In this document: one piece after another, positions 27,900 through 37,885 of the stretch | How positions within the stretch are numbered: position 1 is the first letter of the stretch | Layout: the number at the start of each line of letters is the position of its first letter | Source: Flavobacterium cheongpyeongense | GTDB taxonomy: Bacteria; Bacteroidota; Bacteroidia; Flavobacteriales; Flavobacteriaceae | Direction of reading: 5' to 3' | Assembly: GCF_003202435.1 (NCBI RefSeq) | Contig: NZ_QJHK01000023.1 | Location: 1 to 64,000 of the forward strand | Length of the DNA: 64,000 bases | Notes under the pieces: model-generated | Seen by the model: the letters and a program-made list of their open reading frames with translations, nothing else | What the model was told of the DNA's origin: nothing | Databases searched by the model: none | Position numbers and translations under genes: made by a program

Positions 27900-29762
27900 T
27901 TAATTTTCTGGTTTTCTTAATTCTTCTAATATAGGCTCATTCGTAAAAGTGATGTGCGTTTGTGGTTTTTCATTGAGCTGATCATAAATGACAATACTAT
28001 TTTGACCTGATTTCAACCAACAACCCGGCACGTAAAGCGTTTGTTGTGGTCCCACTTTCCAATATCTTCCAAGATGATGCCCATTGACAAATACAATTCC
28101 CTTTCCCCAATCTGTCATATCAAGAAACGTATCAGCTGGTTTGTCTATGGTCACTACAGCTTCATACAAAACAGGTCGTCCAGGCTTAACCGATTCATTT
28201 TTAACAACTGGAGCTTCATTCATTGGCATTTTATACATTTCCCATCCACCACTAATTTCATAATCATTTATGAAAATTGGAGAAATAATTCCTTTGGTGT
28301 TATGTACTATTTCGGCTCCGTAATTGATACGCCCCATATTTTCGACTAGGATTTCCAAAATACCGTTAAAAGGAATAGAAACAGCCAATTCATATTTATT
28401 AAAAACTCTGTTTAATTCCCCAACATTAACTCCATTAACATAAACTACAGCAAAGTCTCTCAATCCTTCAACTTTTAAAGTACCAACGATGGGTTGAGTG
28501 AATCGTTTTCGATACAAAACATACCCATTTCCCTGACCCAATTTTTCAAATGTTAAAGGTTGATCACTAACGATCGCCTTTTGTTTTTTAATCCAATTCA
28601 AAACATCCATACTGGCTTTTACAGCTTGATCAGGATATTTAACAGATGGTATTTTTTCAGGAATAGGAGCTAATTTTGTTTTGGAGAACTGTTGCATCAC
28701 TTCGCGGATGGCCATGAATTTTGGTGTTGCCCAACCTGCTTCACTAATGGGGGCATCATAATCATAACTCGTAAGATCTGGCTGAATATGACTTTCTTCA
28801 TTATAATTAGCACCAGAAGTAAATCCAAAATTAGTACCTCCGTGCACCATGTAATAATTAAAAGATACCCCGGCATCTATATACTTTTTGGTTTGGCTTG
28901 CAATCTCATCGCTTCCTATTTTAACAAATGGTTCTGCCCAATGATCCAGCCAACCCGTATAAAACTCTGCAACCATATACGGTCCTTGAGCCTTGTTATA
29001 CTTATTAACCTGTTTTTTTAAATTATCAAGATTGGTTTCTCCATTTGCTGTTGGCAAAACCCCTTCAACCGCACCACCTTCAAATAACCAAGTCCCATCC
29101 GAAGTAAAAAATGATCCCTGAAAACCAGTTTCTTTAAGCAAATTATAAATAGCCGTTTTATACTGTTTATGATCGCTGGCTTTAATATCTGTTCTTTGCG
29201 AAACATAAGAACCAAATTCGTTTTCAACCTGAACCATAATAATTGGCCCACCCTGACTAGCAAAAAGTCCTTTAACCTCTGCATACAAATGCTCAAGATA
29301 AGTTTTACAAGCCTCCAAAAAGGCTTTGTTGTTTGTACGAATCACTAAATCCGGATTGTTTTGCAACCACCAAGGGTATCCGCCGAATTCCCACTCACCA
29401 CATGCATATGGACCTGGTCTAAGAATTACAAACAATCCTTCGCTTTTTGCAATACGAATAAACTCTGCCAAATCTTTATTGCCGGTCTCAAAATCCCATA
29501 CACCTGGCTCTATTTCGTGATAATTCCAAAACACATAAGTAGCCACAGTATTCATACCCATAGCTTTGAGCATTTGTAACCTATGCCTCCAATACTCCCT
29601 GGGAATACGTTCGTAGTGCATTTCTCCAGAATGTATTTTTATAACTTTACCATCCTGACGAAATTCTCCATCAGAAATAGAAAATCCTTTGGTTTGTGCC
29701 CTATTAAAAAACGGCATCAAGCAAATCAATAATATCCCGAGCTTACATAGTATTTTATTCAT
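27900..29762 (-). CDS. GH35 beta-galactosidase, secreted
   Basis: The catalytic domain shows the GH35 signature VQVENEFGSY with acid/base E182, and MVAEFYTGW with nucleophile E266, plus SGEMHYERIP and PGPYACGEW. A C-terminal beta-sandwich (jelly roll) with VNGVNVGELN and VNGHHLGRYW completes the 620 residues. A signal peptide (ending NRAQT) is present. Galactose removal from antennae fits its place between GH20 and GH29 genes; in plant-type N-glycans this would be beta-1,3-galactose of Lewis a, which is an inference. Confidence 0.94.
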   Translation of the reverse strand: MNKILCKLGILLICLMPFFNRAQTKGFSISDGEFRQDGKVIKIHSGEMHYERIPREYWRHRLQMLKAMGMNTVATYVFWNYHEIEPGVWDFETGNKDLAEFIRIAKSEGLFVILRPGPYACGEWEFGGYPWWLQNNPDLVIRTNNKAFLEACKTYLEHLYAEVKGLFASQGGPIIMVQVENEFGSYVSQRTDIKASDHKQYKTAIYNLLKETGFQGSFFTSDGTWLFEGGAVEGVLPTANGETNLDNLKKQVNKYNKAQGPYMVAEFYTGWLDHWAEPFVKIGSDEIASQTKKYIDAGVSFNYYMVHGGTNFGFTSGANYNEESHIQPDLTSYDYDAPISEAGWATPKFMAIREVMQQFSKTKLAPIPEKIPSVKYPDQAVKASMDVLNWIKKQKAIVSDQPLTFEKLGQGNGYVLYRKRFTQPIVGTLKVEGLRDFAVVYVNGVNVGELNRVFNKYELAVSIPFNGILEILVENMGRINYGAEIVHNTKGIISPIFINDYEISGGWEMYKMPMNEAPVVKNESVKPGRPVLYEAVVTIDKPADTFLDMTDWGKGIVFVNGHHLGRYWKVGPQQTLYVPGCWLKSGQNSIVIYDQLNEKPQTHITFTNEPILEELRKPEN

Positions 29763-29887
29763 TTTTTTTATTCCAGATTTTATGTTTTATAGTAAGAACT
29801 AGTTTAAAAGTTCAAATATCTTATACATTTAATAATTTATATTTTTTAATTTCTTAGAAGACATTTAAACACTAACAAATATTAAAG

Positions 29888-32203
29888 TCAATTTATTAGA
29901 ATTTCATCAAAAAACATAAAAGAACTCTCTCCTTTCGGAGTTTTCTTCAGGTTACTGGCAATTACTTTTACGTAACGGGCATTCTGTTTTTGGAAATTGA
30001 TTTTAAAATCTTTTAATTCCGGAATCGGGTTTACAGCATACGGACGGATTATTTTTCCAACCTGAACATATTTAAACCCGTCATTGGACACAAGCACTTT
30101 CACCTCAATAGGAAAATTAACTCCGGCTCCCTGACTTTCCAGTGCGCCAAGACTTACCTGTTCAATACTTTCCTCTTTTTCAAGGTCAATTACAAGCTCC
30201 ATATCGTTTACCAGCCATGCCTGCCATTGTCCATCGTGAAAGTTTTTAGAACCTCTGATTGTATTTACCATTGTGTTGGCATCACCTTTATAACTCTGAT
30301 TGTAAGGTGTTAAATATTTTACTTTGTGCGCAACGGCTTTGTGGAAAATAATCGTATCGGTAAAGGTTTTTCCGATTGGTTTATCATTTTGAAATAAAGA
30401 AGCTTTTAAAATTGTAGTCTCTTTAAACGTAATCGGGCTTACATATTTTACAGCATGATGATTTAGATCTTTATCACCTAATACATATCGAATATCCGGG
30501 TTTGGAAATTCATTCTTTAATTCAACTTTTACCTGTTTATTTCCTAAATCTGCCGTTGAAGAAGCAGTAACCAAATAAGCACTTTTTGCGTAATTGATTC
30601 CCAGATAATCATAGCGTCCTAATAATGAAGTTAATCTTACTGTAAAATCATTCCAGTTGCGCAATTCATTCGGGCTCCACAATGTTTCTGACAACGCAGC
30701 TAATCTTGGGAATAGCATGTATTCTGAATCTTTTGGTTCTGTAATGTATTCTGCCCATAAATTACCTTGCCCGCCCAGAACGTGAGCCGCTTGTGTAGGT
30801 GTCATTCCTGAAGCAGCATCAAACTCATAAACTTTATTTAACGGATTATAAGCATCAAAAGCCAAAGGTTCTTCGTTTTGAGGCCCTTGATAAAAGTTCA
30901 GGTAACAAGGCGTTTCAGGCGTCATGATGACATCGTGGCCTTTTTCTGCTGCTTCAATACCAATCTTCTCACCACGCCAGCTCATAATTGTTGCAGATGC
31001 ATTGGCACCGCCTTCCAGAATTTCATCCCAGCCGATTATTTTTTTTCCTTTTGAGTTAACGTACTTTTCAATTCGCTTAATGAAATAACTTTGTAGTTCA
31101 CCAACATTTTTTAAGTTTTCGTCTTTGATTCTTTTCTGGCAATGCGGACATTTTGCCCAATTGGTTTTTGTCGCTTCATCACCTCCAATATGAATGTATT
31201 TTGAAGGGAAAATAGTCATCACTTCATTTAAAACATTTTGAAGAAACTCAAATGTAGATTCCTTTCCTGCACAATAAATATCGGTAATTGGCCAAACACC
31301 GCCAGACGGAACCCCGATACGCTGATCAAAACAAGCCAGTTCTGGATACGATGCAATGGCACTGCTTACGTGAGCCGGCATTTCGATTTCAGGAATTACT
31401 TCAATATTTTTTGTGGCTGCGTATTTTACGATTTCTTTTAATTCTTCCTGTGTAAAAAATCCGCCGTACGTTCCTTTTTCATCCGGATTGTTTGTTAATC
31501 TGGCATTCCAGCTTGTATTTTCCTGATCTACTCTCCAGGCACCCACTTCGGTTAATTTTGGATATTTTTTAATTTCGATTCTCCAGCCCTGATCGTCAAC
31601 CAGATGCAAGTGCAAAACATTCATTTTGTGCATTGCTAAACGATCAATTGTTGCCAGAATATAGTTTTTATCAAAGAAATGACGTGATACATCGAGCATT
31701 AAACCTCTCCATTTAAAGCGCGGTTCATCAGTTATGGTAACACTTGGGATTTCCCACTTTGCAGAAGTAACCGGATATTTGCTTTCTATTGCATCAGGAA
31801 GTAACTGTCTGATGCTTTCTAAACCATATAAAAAACCTGCGTTTCCTTTAGCAGAAATAATTATGCTGTTCGGATTTACATCTAAAATATATGCTTCATT
31901 TTTTAAGTTTGGATCAGTTTTAAACTGAATAAAATTCGTCGTTGGATTTTTTGTCACAATCTCCGGACGAAATGCAGCGGCAAGTTCAAATTTGTTTGCC
32001 AAAGTCATTACAGCTTCTTTTTGAAAATCGCTGTTGGCAACAAACTTAGTGTCTTTTGTAAATTCAAATATTCCCGACCGAATCAATAATTGATTTGGTT
32101 TAGGAATAATCTGAATGTCATTTTCTTTATATATTTTTTGACTGTAACCAGAACTTAAAACAGTTAGGAGAATTACAACAAGGAATGATTTTAATACCCT
32201 CAT
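29888..32203 (-). CDS. GH20 beta-N-acetylhexosaminidase with C-terminal discoidin-like domain
   Basis: This is an exo-hexosaminidase using substrate-assisted catalysis. It has an N-terminal GH20b domain (about 30-150), a TIM barrel with HLHLVDDQGWRIEI, and the catalytic pair D342-E343 in HIGGDEATKTNW. A C-terminal F5/8 type C-like domain (about 630-771; NFHDGQWQAWLVND, YVKVIASNLK) follows. The signal peptide ends near GYSQ. It would remove terminal GlcNAc or GalNAc from antennae. The 275-base gap upstream suggests either readthrough from the glycosylasparaginase operon or a separate promoter. Confidence 0.95.
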   Translation of the reverse strand: MRVLKSFLVVILLTVLSSGYSQKIYKENDIQIIPKPNQLLIRSGIFEFTKDTKFVANSDFQKEAVMTLANKFELAAAFRPEIVTKNPTTNFIQFKTDPNLKNEAYILDVNPNSIIISAKGNAGFLYGLESIRQLLPDAIESKYPVTSAKWEIPSVTITDEPRFKWRGLMLDVSRHFFDKNYILATIDRLAMHKMNVLHLHLVDDQGWRIEIKKYPKLTEVGAWRVDQENTSWNARLTNNPDEKGTYGGFFTQEELKEIVKYAATKNIEVIPEIEMPAHVSSAIASYPELACFDQRIGVPSGGVWPITDIYCAGKESTFEFLQNVLNEVMTIFPSKYIHIGGDEATKTNWAKCPHCQKRIKDENLKNVGELQSYFIKRIEKYVNSKGKKIIGWDEILEGGANASATIMSWRGEKIGIEAAEKGHDVIMTPETPCYLNFYQGPQNEEPLAFDAYNPLNKVYEFDAASGMTPTQAAHVLGGQGNLWAEYITEPKDSEYMLFPRLAALSETLWSPNELRNWNDFTVRLTSLLGRYDYLGINYAKSAYLVTASSTADLGNKQVKVELKNEFPNPDIRYVLGDKDLNHHAVKYVSPITFKETTILKASLFQNDKPIGKTFTDTIIFHKAVAHKVKYLTPYNQSYKGDANTMVNTIRGSKNFHDGQWQAWLVNDMELVIDLEKEESIEQVSLGALESQGAGVNFPIEVKVLVSNDGFKYVQVGKIIRPYAVNPIPELKDFKINFQKQNARYVKVIASNLKKTPKGESSFMFFDEILIN

Positions 32204-32478
32204 AATAAATTATTTTATATATGGTATAATTTTAAATTGATATTGATAGTTTTTTTGTCTCTTAGCAAATATTTTTCCATTGTCCATGCCTGCCAGCTGT
32301 CAGTTTTTCTAACACCCATTTGTTTAGAATCTATTTTTTTATTCTCTGTGGCTTATCTTTGAAACACATAAATCATAATTTCTAAAAACTAAAAAAGGTG
32401 GGCATACTCATCCAGACATCTATTGTTATGTAAGCCTAAGTATATGATTAATCCAAATTAGACAAAGTTCAAGTATAG

Positions 32479-33504
32479 CTATTTATCCCAGGACATTTTA
32501 AATTTGGCATCTTCCATCCTATGCCCTTTTTCATCATCAGAAACGGCGTAATTAAATCCGGATCGTAAACTGTAACCGGCATGTTCTCCGTTTTTATTCA
32601 GGGCAATAAAACCAACCTGCAGATATTCCATGTCTTTGTGGTTTTTATGTTTGTTGTAAATGCGTTCTGTGATTTCTTTACAGGCCTCATAAGGCGATTT
32701 TCCCTGGCGCATTAATTCGACCACCATAGCGCTTCCTGCTGTTCTGATCACGGCTTCTCCTAAACCGGTTGCTGCTGCTGCACCCACTTCGTTATCCAGA
32801 AAAAGACCCGCGCCGATGATTGGGGAGTCACCGACGCGACCATGCATCTTCCAGGCAGCACCACTGGTAGTACATCCTCCCGCAAGATTACCGTCTTTAT
32901 CCAACATTAGCATGCTTATGGTATCGTGATTTTCTATATTTATGACGGGCTTGTATTTGGATTCTTCAAGCCATTTTTTCCAGTCTTTTTCAGACTCAGG
33001 AGTCAGTAAATTTTCTTCTTTAAATCCTTCTGATAAAGCAAATTGCAATGCGCCCTGCCCTGACAGCATTACGTGAGGTGTATTTTGCAACACTCTTTTT
33101 GCTACTGAAATTGGGTGCATAATACCCTGCAGGAAACTAACTGAACCACAATTACTATTATGATCCATAATACAGGCATCCAGAGTCACTTTGCCTTCAC
33201 GATCCGGATATCCACCATAACCAACACTTCGGATATTTGGATCTGCCTCAGGGATTTTCAGGCCGGCTTCAATAGCATCTAAGGCCGGTTTTCCGGATTT
33301 TAATTCTTTCCATGTTTCCTGATTAGCAGGAAGCCCGTGATTCCATGTCGAAATTACCACTGGCTTTTTTACTTTTTTTGAAGGGAATTTTACTAAACCT
33401 TCTTTTTCTTCTTCCTTCTGTGCAAATCCACTAAGACCTACAACTGAAGTGAATGCTGCTGCACCTAAAGCCGTTTTTTTTATAAAATCTCTTCTATTTG
33501 ACAT
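32479..33504 (-). CDS. N4-(beta-N-acetylglucosaminyl)-L-asparaginase (glycosylasparaginase), Tat signal
   Basis: This Ntn hydrolase cleaves the GlcNAc-Asn bond once the peptide has been trimmed away. It closely resembles the well-studied Elizabethkingia enzyme, sharing VTLDACIMD, ISVAKRVLQ and the self-cleavage site NHDTIS with D194/T195, T195 becoming the nucleophile. HGRVGDSPIIGAGLF and ATGLGEAVIRT follow. The N-terminus has a twin-arginine signal (SNRRDFIKKTALG), suggesting folded export. It pairs logically with the PNGase F: the two enzymes provide alternative routes for breaking the sugar-Asn link. It is the last gene of the seven-gene run that begins with the second GH92. Confidence 0.95.
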   Translation of the reverse strand: MSNRRDFIKKTALGAAAFTSVVGLSGFAQKEEEKEGLVKFPSKKVKKPVVISTWNHGLPANQETWKELKSGKPALDAIEAGLKIPEADPNIRSVGYGGYPDREGKVTLDACIMDHNSNCGSVSFLQGIMHPISVAKRVLQNTPHVMLSGQGALQFALSEGFKEENLLTPESEKDWKKWLEESKYKPVINIENHDTISMLMLDKDGNLAGGCTTSGAAWKMHGRVGDSPIIGAGLFLDNEVGAAAATGLGEAVIRTAGSAMVVELMRQGKSPYEACKEITERIYNKHKNHKDMEYLQVGFIALNKNGEHAGYSLRSGFNYAVSDDEKGHRMEDAKFKMSWDK

Positions 33505-33525
33505 GTTGCTTTTTTTTAGAAAATA

Positions 33526-34620
33526 TTATTTTAAACTTGCCTTTGTTTCTTTGATGGTCTTTAAATTACTTTCAGACAATGCGTTTCCGTCAAAAAAAGA
33601 AACTCCGATTGCTCCATTTTGTTTGGCTAACAAAATTGCTTCCTTTAGTTCTGCATCGTTTTTCAGACCGGGAATATAGATTCCTGTATTGATTTTCGTT
33701 TTTTTACCTTCTAAATCAGCGGCACCTTGTTTTGTAGCATACCCGACCCAGTCAATTTCTTCATCATAAAAACTATGGTAAATCATGGGATAAACCTGAT
33801 CTATATTCCATTTATCCCAACGCTGGCGCACCATGTGATCTGCCATCTCCGGATAAGGAAAAACGGCAGCAGTTAATTGTTTGTTCTGTTTGTGTACGAT
33901 TTTATACGCATCGTCAACCACTGCTTTTATGGCATTCAGCCTGAAGTTTTTCCACTCCATGTCGATAGAAGTATTGTGGCTTTCTTTTGGGTTTTTATGA
34001 TGGATTTTTTCAAATGCTTTTACGCATTCGTCACAATAACAGAAATCGAATTGCGGCAATTCTACATCCTGAACCAGATTGTATTTTGGCAATAAACTGA
34101 TGGGTAAAAAAATGTCCGGAAAACGGATATAATCTAAATGGACGCTTTCGATTCCTTCGACTTTTGCCAGTTCTTCGACTAAATGTAAAACATGTTCTCT
34201 TGATTCTTTTCTGGTTGGACATAACCATTGGTAATAATCAACATAAGGGCGATTATCAAAACAGGATTTTCCATCTTTACTAACCTGATACCAGTCCGGA
34301 TGTTGTAATGCAATTGAATCTCCAGGTCTGTTTATTGCCATAATCCAGGCGTGTACTTTTAGACCTTCTTTTTTAGCCAAAGGGACTAATCTCGACAAAA
34401 GTTTCGGATTTGTATTGGTATTGATCAAAACTTCGTCAATTCCCCCATCTTTGTACTTTTTAAACTCCTCAGTATACGATTCATTTGTTCTTTTAGCATC
34501 GGCTGAAATCCAAACACTAAAATCAAAAACGGTTTTACTTGTATTATTTTTAATCTCCGGATTACTGAAGGATACAAAAAAATATCCTATCATTAATAAT
34601 GTGATATATTTCATATTCAC
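33526..34620 (-). CDS. GHL10-like putative glycoside hydrolase, secreted
   Basis: The 364-residue protein belongs to the glycosyl hydrolase-like 10 group (PF02638 type). The barrel signature VHLDYIRFPD follows a stretch VHAWIMAINRPGD, and later comes VYPMIYHSFYD. A cysteine cluster CYCDEC lies in the middle. It has a signal peptide; the start could also be the ATG two codons further in. The activity is not known for this branch. Its tight place (8 and 21 bases to its neighbours) between the GH18 and glycosylasparaginase genes argues for a part in core-glycan breakdown. Confidence 0.75.
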   Translation of the reverse strand: MNMKYITLLMIGYFFVSFSNPEIKNNTSKTVFDFSVWISADAKRTNESYTEEFKKYKDGGIDEVLINTNTNPKLLSRLVPLAKKEGLKVHAWIMAINRPGDSIALQHPDWYQVSKDGKSCFDNRPYVDYYQWLCPTRKESREHVLHLVEELAKVEGIESVHLDYIRFPDIFLPISLLPKYNLVQDVELPQFDFCYCDECVKAFEKIHHKNPKESHNTSIDMEWKNFRLNAIKAVVDDAYKIVHKQNKQLTAAVFPYPEMADHMVRQRWDKWNIDQVYPMIYHSFYDEEIDWVGYATKQGAADLEGKKTKINTGIYIPGLKNDAELKEAILLAKQNGAIGVSFFDGNALSESNLKTIKETKASLK

Positions 34621-34628
34621 TTTTAGTT

Positions 34629-35792
34629 TTATTTGTTTTTAGTACCGGCACTTTCATACAGTTTGTTTAACAGCACTTTTTTATTGTCTAAGCTGTATTC
34701 CCAAAACATCGCACCTCCTAATTTTTTTTGCTTAATAAATGCTGCTTTTAAAACAATTTCTTTTGGTGTATCGTAAGAAATAAAAATATTATCCTGAGCA
34801 TTCCATAAAAACGAAGCTTTTGCAGCATCATCATAGAATTCCTGAAATTTTCCTGATTTTAATTCTTCTGCAATTTCCCAAGACGGTACAATGGCGCTCC
34901 CGGTTTGGGCAGATTGGTATAAACCATTACGTTCTGCGGTTACTTTTTCCCATTTCCTTCCGTAAAAAGGAATTCCAAGAATAAGTTTGTTAGAAGGCAC
35001 CCCTTGTTTTAAAAATTTATCTATGGACTCACTGATACTGTTTCCTCCGAATTTTTCTTCTTTTGAAGGATATAAATTAGCTTGATGACCTGTTTGATAA
35101 AACCAACCGTTATAAAAATCGTAACACATCAGATTTATAAAGTCAAGATATTGATGTGCTTTTTTTAAATCAGTATGATTGAGATATTCCTGATCTGTTG
35201 CAGCAGCAATAGAGAGTAAATAATGCTTATTATCTGCTTTAGTTTCAATCTCTAATTGGGCACGTAATTCGCCTAATAACAAAGTAAAATTTTCTTTATC
35301 AGAAGGCCTGAAAACATTATCTTCTGCCCGTTGTCCGGGAAATTCCCAGTCGATATCGATGCCGTCAAAACCATACGTTTTCATTAGATGAACAGCGCTT
35401 TTGGCAAATTTTTCTCTTGATGAAGCATAAGCTGCTATGTTTGAAAACTGATCTGACCAAACCCAGCCACCAATAGAATACAATACTTTTAAATCAGGAT
35501 TTTGCTTTTTAAGAGCCATTATGCTTTCTATTTTAGCCTTATCTGTCGCCAGTTCAAATTGAACATTTCCGTCGACAATATTGGCAAACGCATAATTAAG
35601 GTGTGTTAACTTTGCGGCATCAATTTCAGCTACGTCAAACTTCTCATATCCGGCAACATATCCAATTATTTTGAAGTCTTCTTTAGATTGGTTGTCTGTT
35701 TTTTTTAATGAAGTACAGGCAAAAAACATACTGACCATTAAAATGGAAAAAACTGATTTTATTGCCCTGTTTTGCGGTTTAAAATAAATCAT
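34629..35792 (-). CDS. GH18 chitinase/endoglycosidase-type lipoprotein
   Basis: The barrel contains the GH18 motif FDGIDIDWEFP (D143, D146, D148, E150 as acid), YSIGGW on strand 3 and INLMCYDFYNGW on strand 6. It also has a chitinase insertion domain, and GAMFWEYSLD at strand 8. A lipobox ends at Cys26 (MFFACTS). The motif is of the chitinase type (DIDWE) rather than the DxDYE form common in Endo F/S enzymes. It may therefore act on the chitobiose core or chito-oligosaccharides rather than as a classical ENGase. It is in the operon with CBM9-like and GHL10 genes. Confidence 0.92.
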   Translation of the reverse strand: MIYFKPQNRAIKSVFSILMVSMFFACTSLKKTDNQSKEDFKIIGYVAGYEKFDVAEIDAAKLTHLNYAFANIVDGNVQFELATDKAKIESIMALKKQNPDLKVLYSIGGWVWSDQFSNIAAYASSREKFAKSAVHLMKTYGFDGIDIDWEFPGQRAEDNVFRPSDKENFTLLLGELRAQLEIETKADNKHYLLSIAAATDQEYLNHTDLKKAHQYLDFINLMCYDFYNGWFYQTGHQANLYPSKEEKFGGNSISESIDKFLKQGVPSNKLILGIPFYGRKWEKVTAERNGLYQSAQTGSAIVPSWEIAEELKSGKFQEFYDDAAKASFLWNAQDNIFISYDTPKEIVLKAAFIKQKKLGGAMFWEYSLDNKKVLLNKLYESAGTKNK

Positions 35793-35805
35793 TCGTATGT
35801 ATTTT

Positions 35806-36882
35806 CTAATTAGTGTTTTGCTCTAAAAATTTACCATCTTCTTTCACCATCAAGGTTTTACCTGAAAAAGGGCTTTTTATAGCAATAGTATAACCTGATA
35901 AATGATTCTCTAATATCGGTATTAAAATCTTACCCTCAACTATTATATTTTTTTTAGTGATATTTTTAAGCGATTTTGACCAGGTTTTGTTTTTTTCAAA
36001 ATATCTTTTTTGAGCACGGTACAAAGTATAGAGCTCCCATTTTACTTTTTCTTCCTGCGGAATAGTAAAGGTATCTTCGGCTTCTTTTGAAGAAAAATAT
36101 ACATAAGCCCATTTTTCGGGCTCATGCATATTGATGACTCCCATTGGCGACCAAACCCAATTATATTCAGGGAGAAACTTTCCTTCTTTATCTTTTTTGC
36201 GCTCATATTTACCATTGACGATATCATGCTGCCAGTTTACCCTGGAGAAATTAACCCTCCAGAATTGATCCTTCGGAACAACATCATCAAAATAAGATTT
36301 TTTATAAACTGACCACGGAATAGCAATCTCTAATGTCCAGCCTTTATCTGTATCTGCAGCATTGTTGATCGTTCCGTTTACTTTTACAGCAGATTTCAGA
36401 CCGTCTATATTCCAGTCATTTAAAACCGTATTATTTTCTCTGTAAGGTTTGTTTATAAATAAATCCCAGGCGGTGTTGAAGGCGTTTATTTCTAATTCAT
36501 AATAATTTTCAGTATCACCGTCGGGATCTATAAAAACTTCAAAATCATTGTTGTAAAAAATAATGGTATCACGCTGTTTTAGGTTTGCCCATACATGCGG
36601 TTCTTCTATTTTTGCGAGCAAATAGTAATATTTATCATCCCAAAGCATTTTTACCTGTGTATTGTACTTTGGTTTTATAACGCCTTCTATATCAATAAAC
36701 GGCGATGTCCATGCTGCTTGTTCCCAAGCAGAATCGGTTTCATCCCCATCGATTAGTATTTCTTTTGACGTTTTAAAGGCAACGTAACTTTTGGGAGTTA
36801 CTTCTTTTTCTGACTGCGCAAAAGCAGTGAGAGTAAAACACCCTGTAATTAATGATAAAATACAACTTTTTATTCGCATCAT
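35806..36882 (-). CDS. CBM9-like carbohydrate-binding protein, secreted
   Basis: A signal peptide ends near TAFAQ. It is followed by a DOMON/CBM9-like beta-sandwich (about 30-245): ILIDGDETDSAWEQA, VKMLWDDKYYYLLAKI, NDFEVFIDPDGD, YYELEINAFN and WTLEIAIPW. The rest is a short helical tail and a beta segment. Similar proteins are found in many Bacteroidota glycan loci, with binding or unknown enzymatic roles. The stop codon of the GH130 gene lies two bases upstream, so translation may be coupled. Confidence 0.85.
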   Translation of the reverse strand: MMRIKSCILSLITGCFTLTAFAQSEKEVTPKSYVAFKTSKEILIDGDETDSAWEQAAWTSPFIDIEGVIKPKYNTQVKMLWDDKYYYLLAKIEEPHVWANLKQRDTIIFYNNDFEVFIDPDGDTENYYELEINAFNTAWDLFINKPYRENNTVLNDWNIDGLKSAVKVNGTINNAADTDKGWTLEIAIPWSVYKKSYFDDVVPKDQFWRVNFSRVNWQHDIVNGKYERKKDKEGKFLPEYNWVWSPMGVINMHEPEKWAYVYFSSKEAEDTFTIPQEEKVKWELYTLYRAQKRYFEKNKTWSKSLKNITKKNIIVEGKILIPILENHLSGYTIAIKSPFSGKTLMVKEDGKFLEQNTN

Positions 36883-36884
36883 TT

Positions 36885-37850
36885 TTATAAACTATTATCT
36901 TTTGTAAATTGTATTACTTCACTTAGTTTACCAAATGCTATAGCTACAGCTGTATCTGCCGCACCATAATAAACGGTTAATTTATCTTGTTCGGTATCAT
37001 GCAAAGCTGCACAAGGGAAAACCACATTTGGCACGTCTCCAACCATTTCATAAATCTCTGCCGGTCCTAATAAATAGGGTTGTGTCCTGTATTTTACCTG
37101 ATCTGGTGCGTCAACATCCAAAAGTGCAGATCCCATTGCGTAACGAAAACCGTTACAGGTATTAATAACGCCGTGATAAATCATTAACCAGCCATCTTCA
37201 GTAAGAATCGGGATTGGCCCTGCCCCTACTTTTGTACACTGCCAGGCACTGTCTTCAAAAGGAGTTGGTTTCATTACTAATCTGTGTTCTCCCCAGTATT
37301 TCATATCCGGGCTGTAACTAATCCAGATATCTCCAAAAGGGGTATGTCCGTTATCACTTGGACGGCTTAACATGGCGTATTTTCCGTTTATTTTTTGCGG
37401 GAATAAAACACCGTTTCTGTTGAAAGGTAAAAAGGCATTTTCACATTGAAAAAATTCTTTAAAATCAAACGTATATCCAATACCTATTGTGGGTCCGTTG
37501 TACCCATTACACCAGGTTATCCAGTAACGGTCTTCGATAAAAACTACACGCGGATCGTACTTGTAAGCAGACTCAATCATTTCGGTATTACCGGACTGCA
37601 TAACGATTGGTTCATGATTGATATCCCAATCGATACCGTTTTTACTAAATCCGGCAAAAATATTCATTTGCACCGCTTTGTTATCACATCTGAAAACACC
37701 TGCAAAACCATCTCCAAAAGGTACAACGGCACTATTAAAAATGCTGTTTGATGATGGAATTGCATATCTGTCGATAATTGGATTTTCAGCATATCTCCAC
37801 ATTACATCTTTACTGTTTTCGGGTCTGTCCTGCCATGGAATTGTATTCAC
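36885..37850 (-). CDS. GH130 beta-1,4-mannosyl-N-acetylglucosamine phosphorylase, cytoplasmic
   Basis: The 321-residue five-bladed propeller enzyme has no signal peptide. It carries the GH130 motif YDPRVVF with the likely general acid D99, and conserved FNSAVVPFGDGF, PFGDIWISYSPD and VVFPCAALHD. Enzymes of this type phosphorolyse Man-beta-1,4-GlcNAc, the disaccharide left from the N-glycan core, to mannose 1-phosphate and GlcNAc. The symporter gene just upstream is a good candidate for importing that disaccharide. The exact acceptor (GlcNAc or chitobiose) cannot be decided from sequence. Confidence 0.9.
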   Translation of the reverse strand: MNTIPWQDRPENSKDVMWRYAENPIIDRYAIPSSNSIFNSAVVPFGDGFAGVFRCDNKAVQMNIFAGFSKNGIDWDINHEPIVMQSGNTEMIESAYKYDPRVVFIEDRYWITWCNGYNGPTIGIGYTFDFKEFFQCENAFLPFNRNGVLFPQKINGKYAMLSRPSDNGHTPFGDIWISYSPDMKYWGEHRLVMKPTPFEDSAWQCTKVGAGPIPILTEDGWLMIYHGVINTCNGFRYAMGSALLDVDAPDQVKYRTQPYLLGPAEIYEMVGDVPNVVFPCAALHDTEQDKLTVYYGAADTAVAIAFGKLSEVIQFTKDNSL

Positions 37851-37885
37851 TTTATTATTTTTTATTTGTTAAACTTCATTTTTTG

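Noticed and set aside
32458..32470. TTAGACAAAGTTC, partly like the shared regulatory element, upstream of the GH20 gene
   Set aside because: It overlaps the end of the glycosylasparaginase gene, only the first nine bases fit, and there is no -7 box 27-28 bases downstream.
32204..32478. Small minus-strand open frame (MGVRKTDSWQAWTMEKYLL...) in the gap before the GH20 gene
   Set aside because: Fewer than 40 codons, no ribosome-binding context, and the sequence resembles degenerate flavobacterial intergenic repeats rather than a gene.
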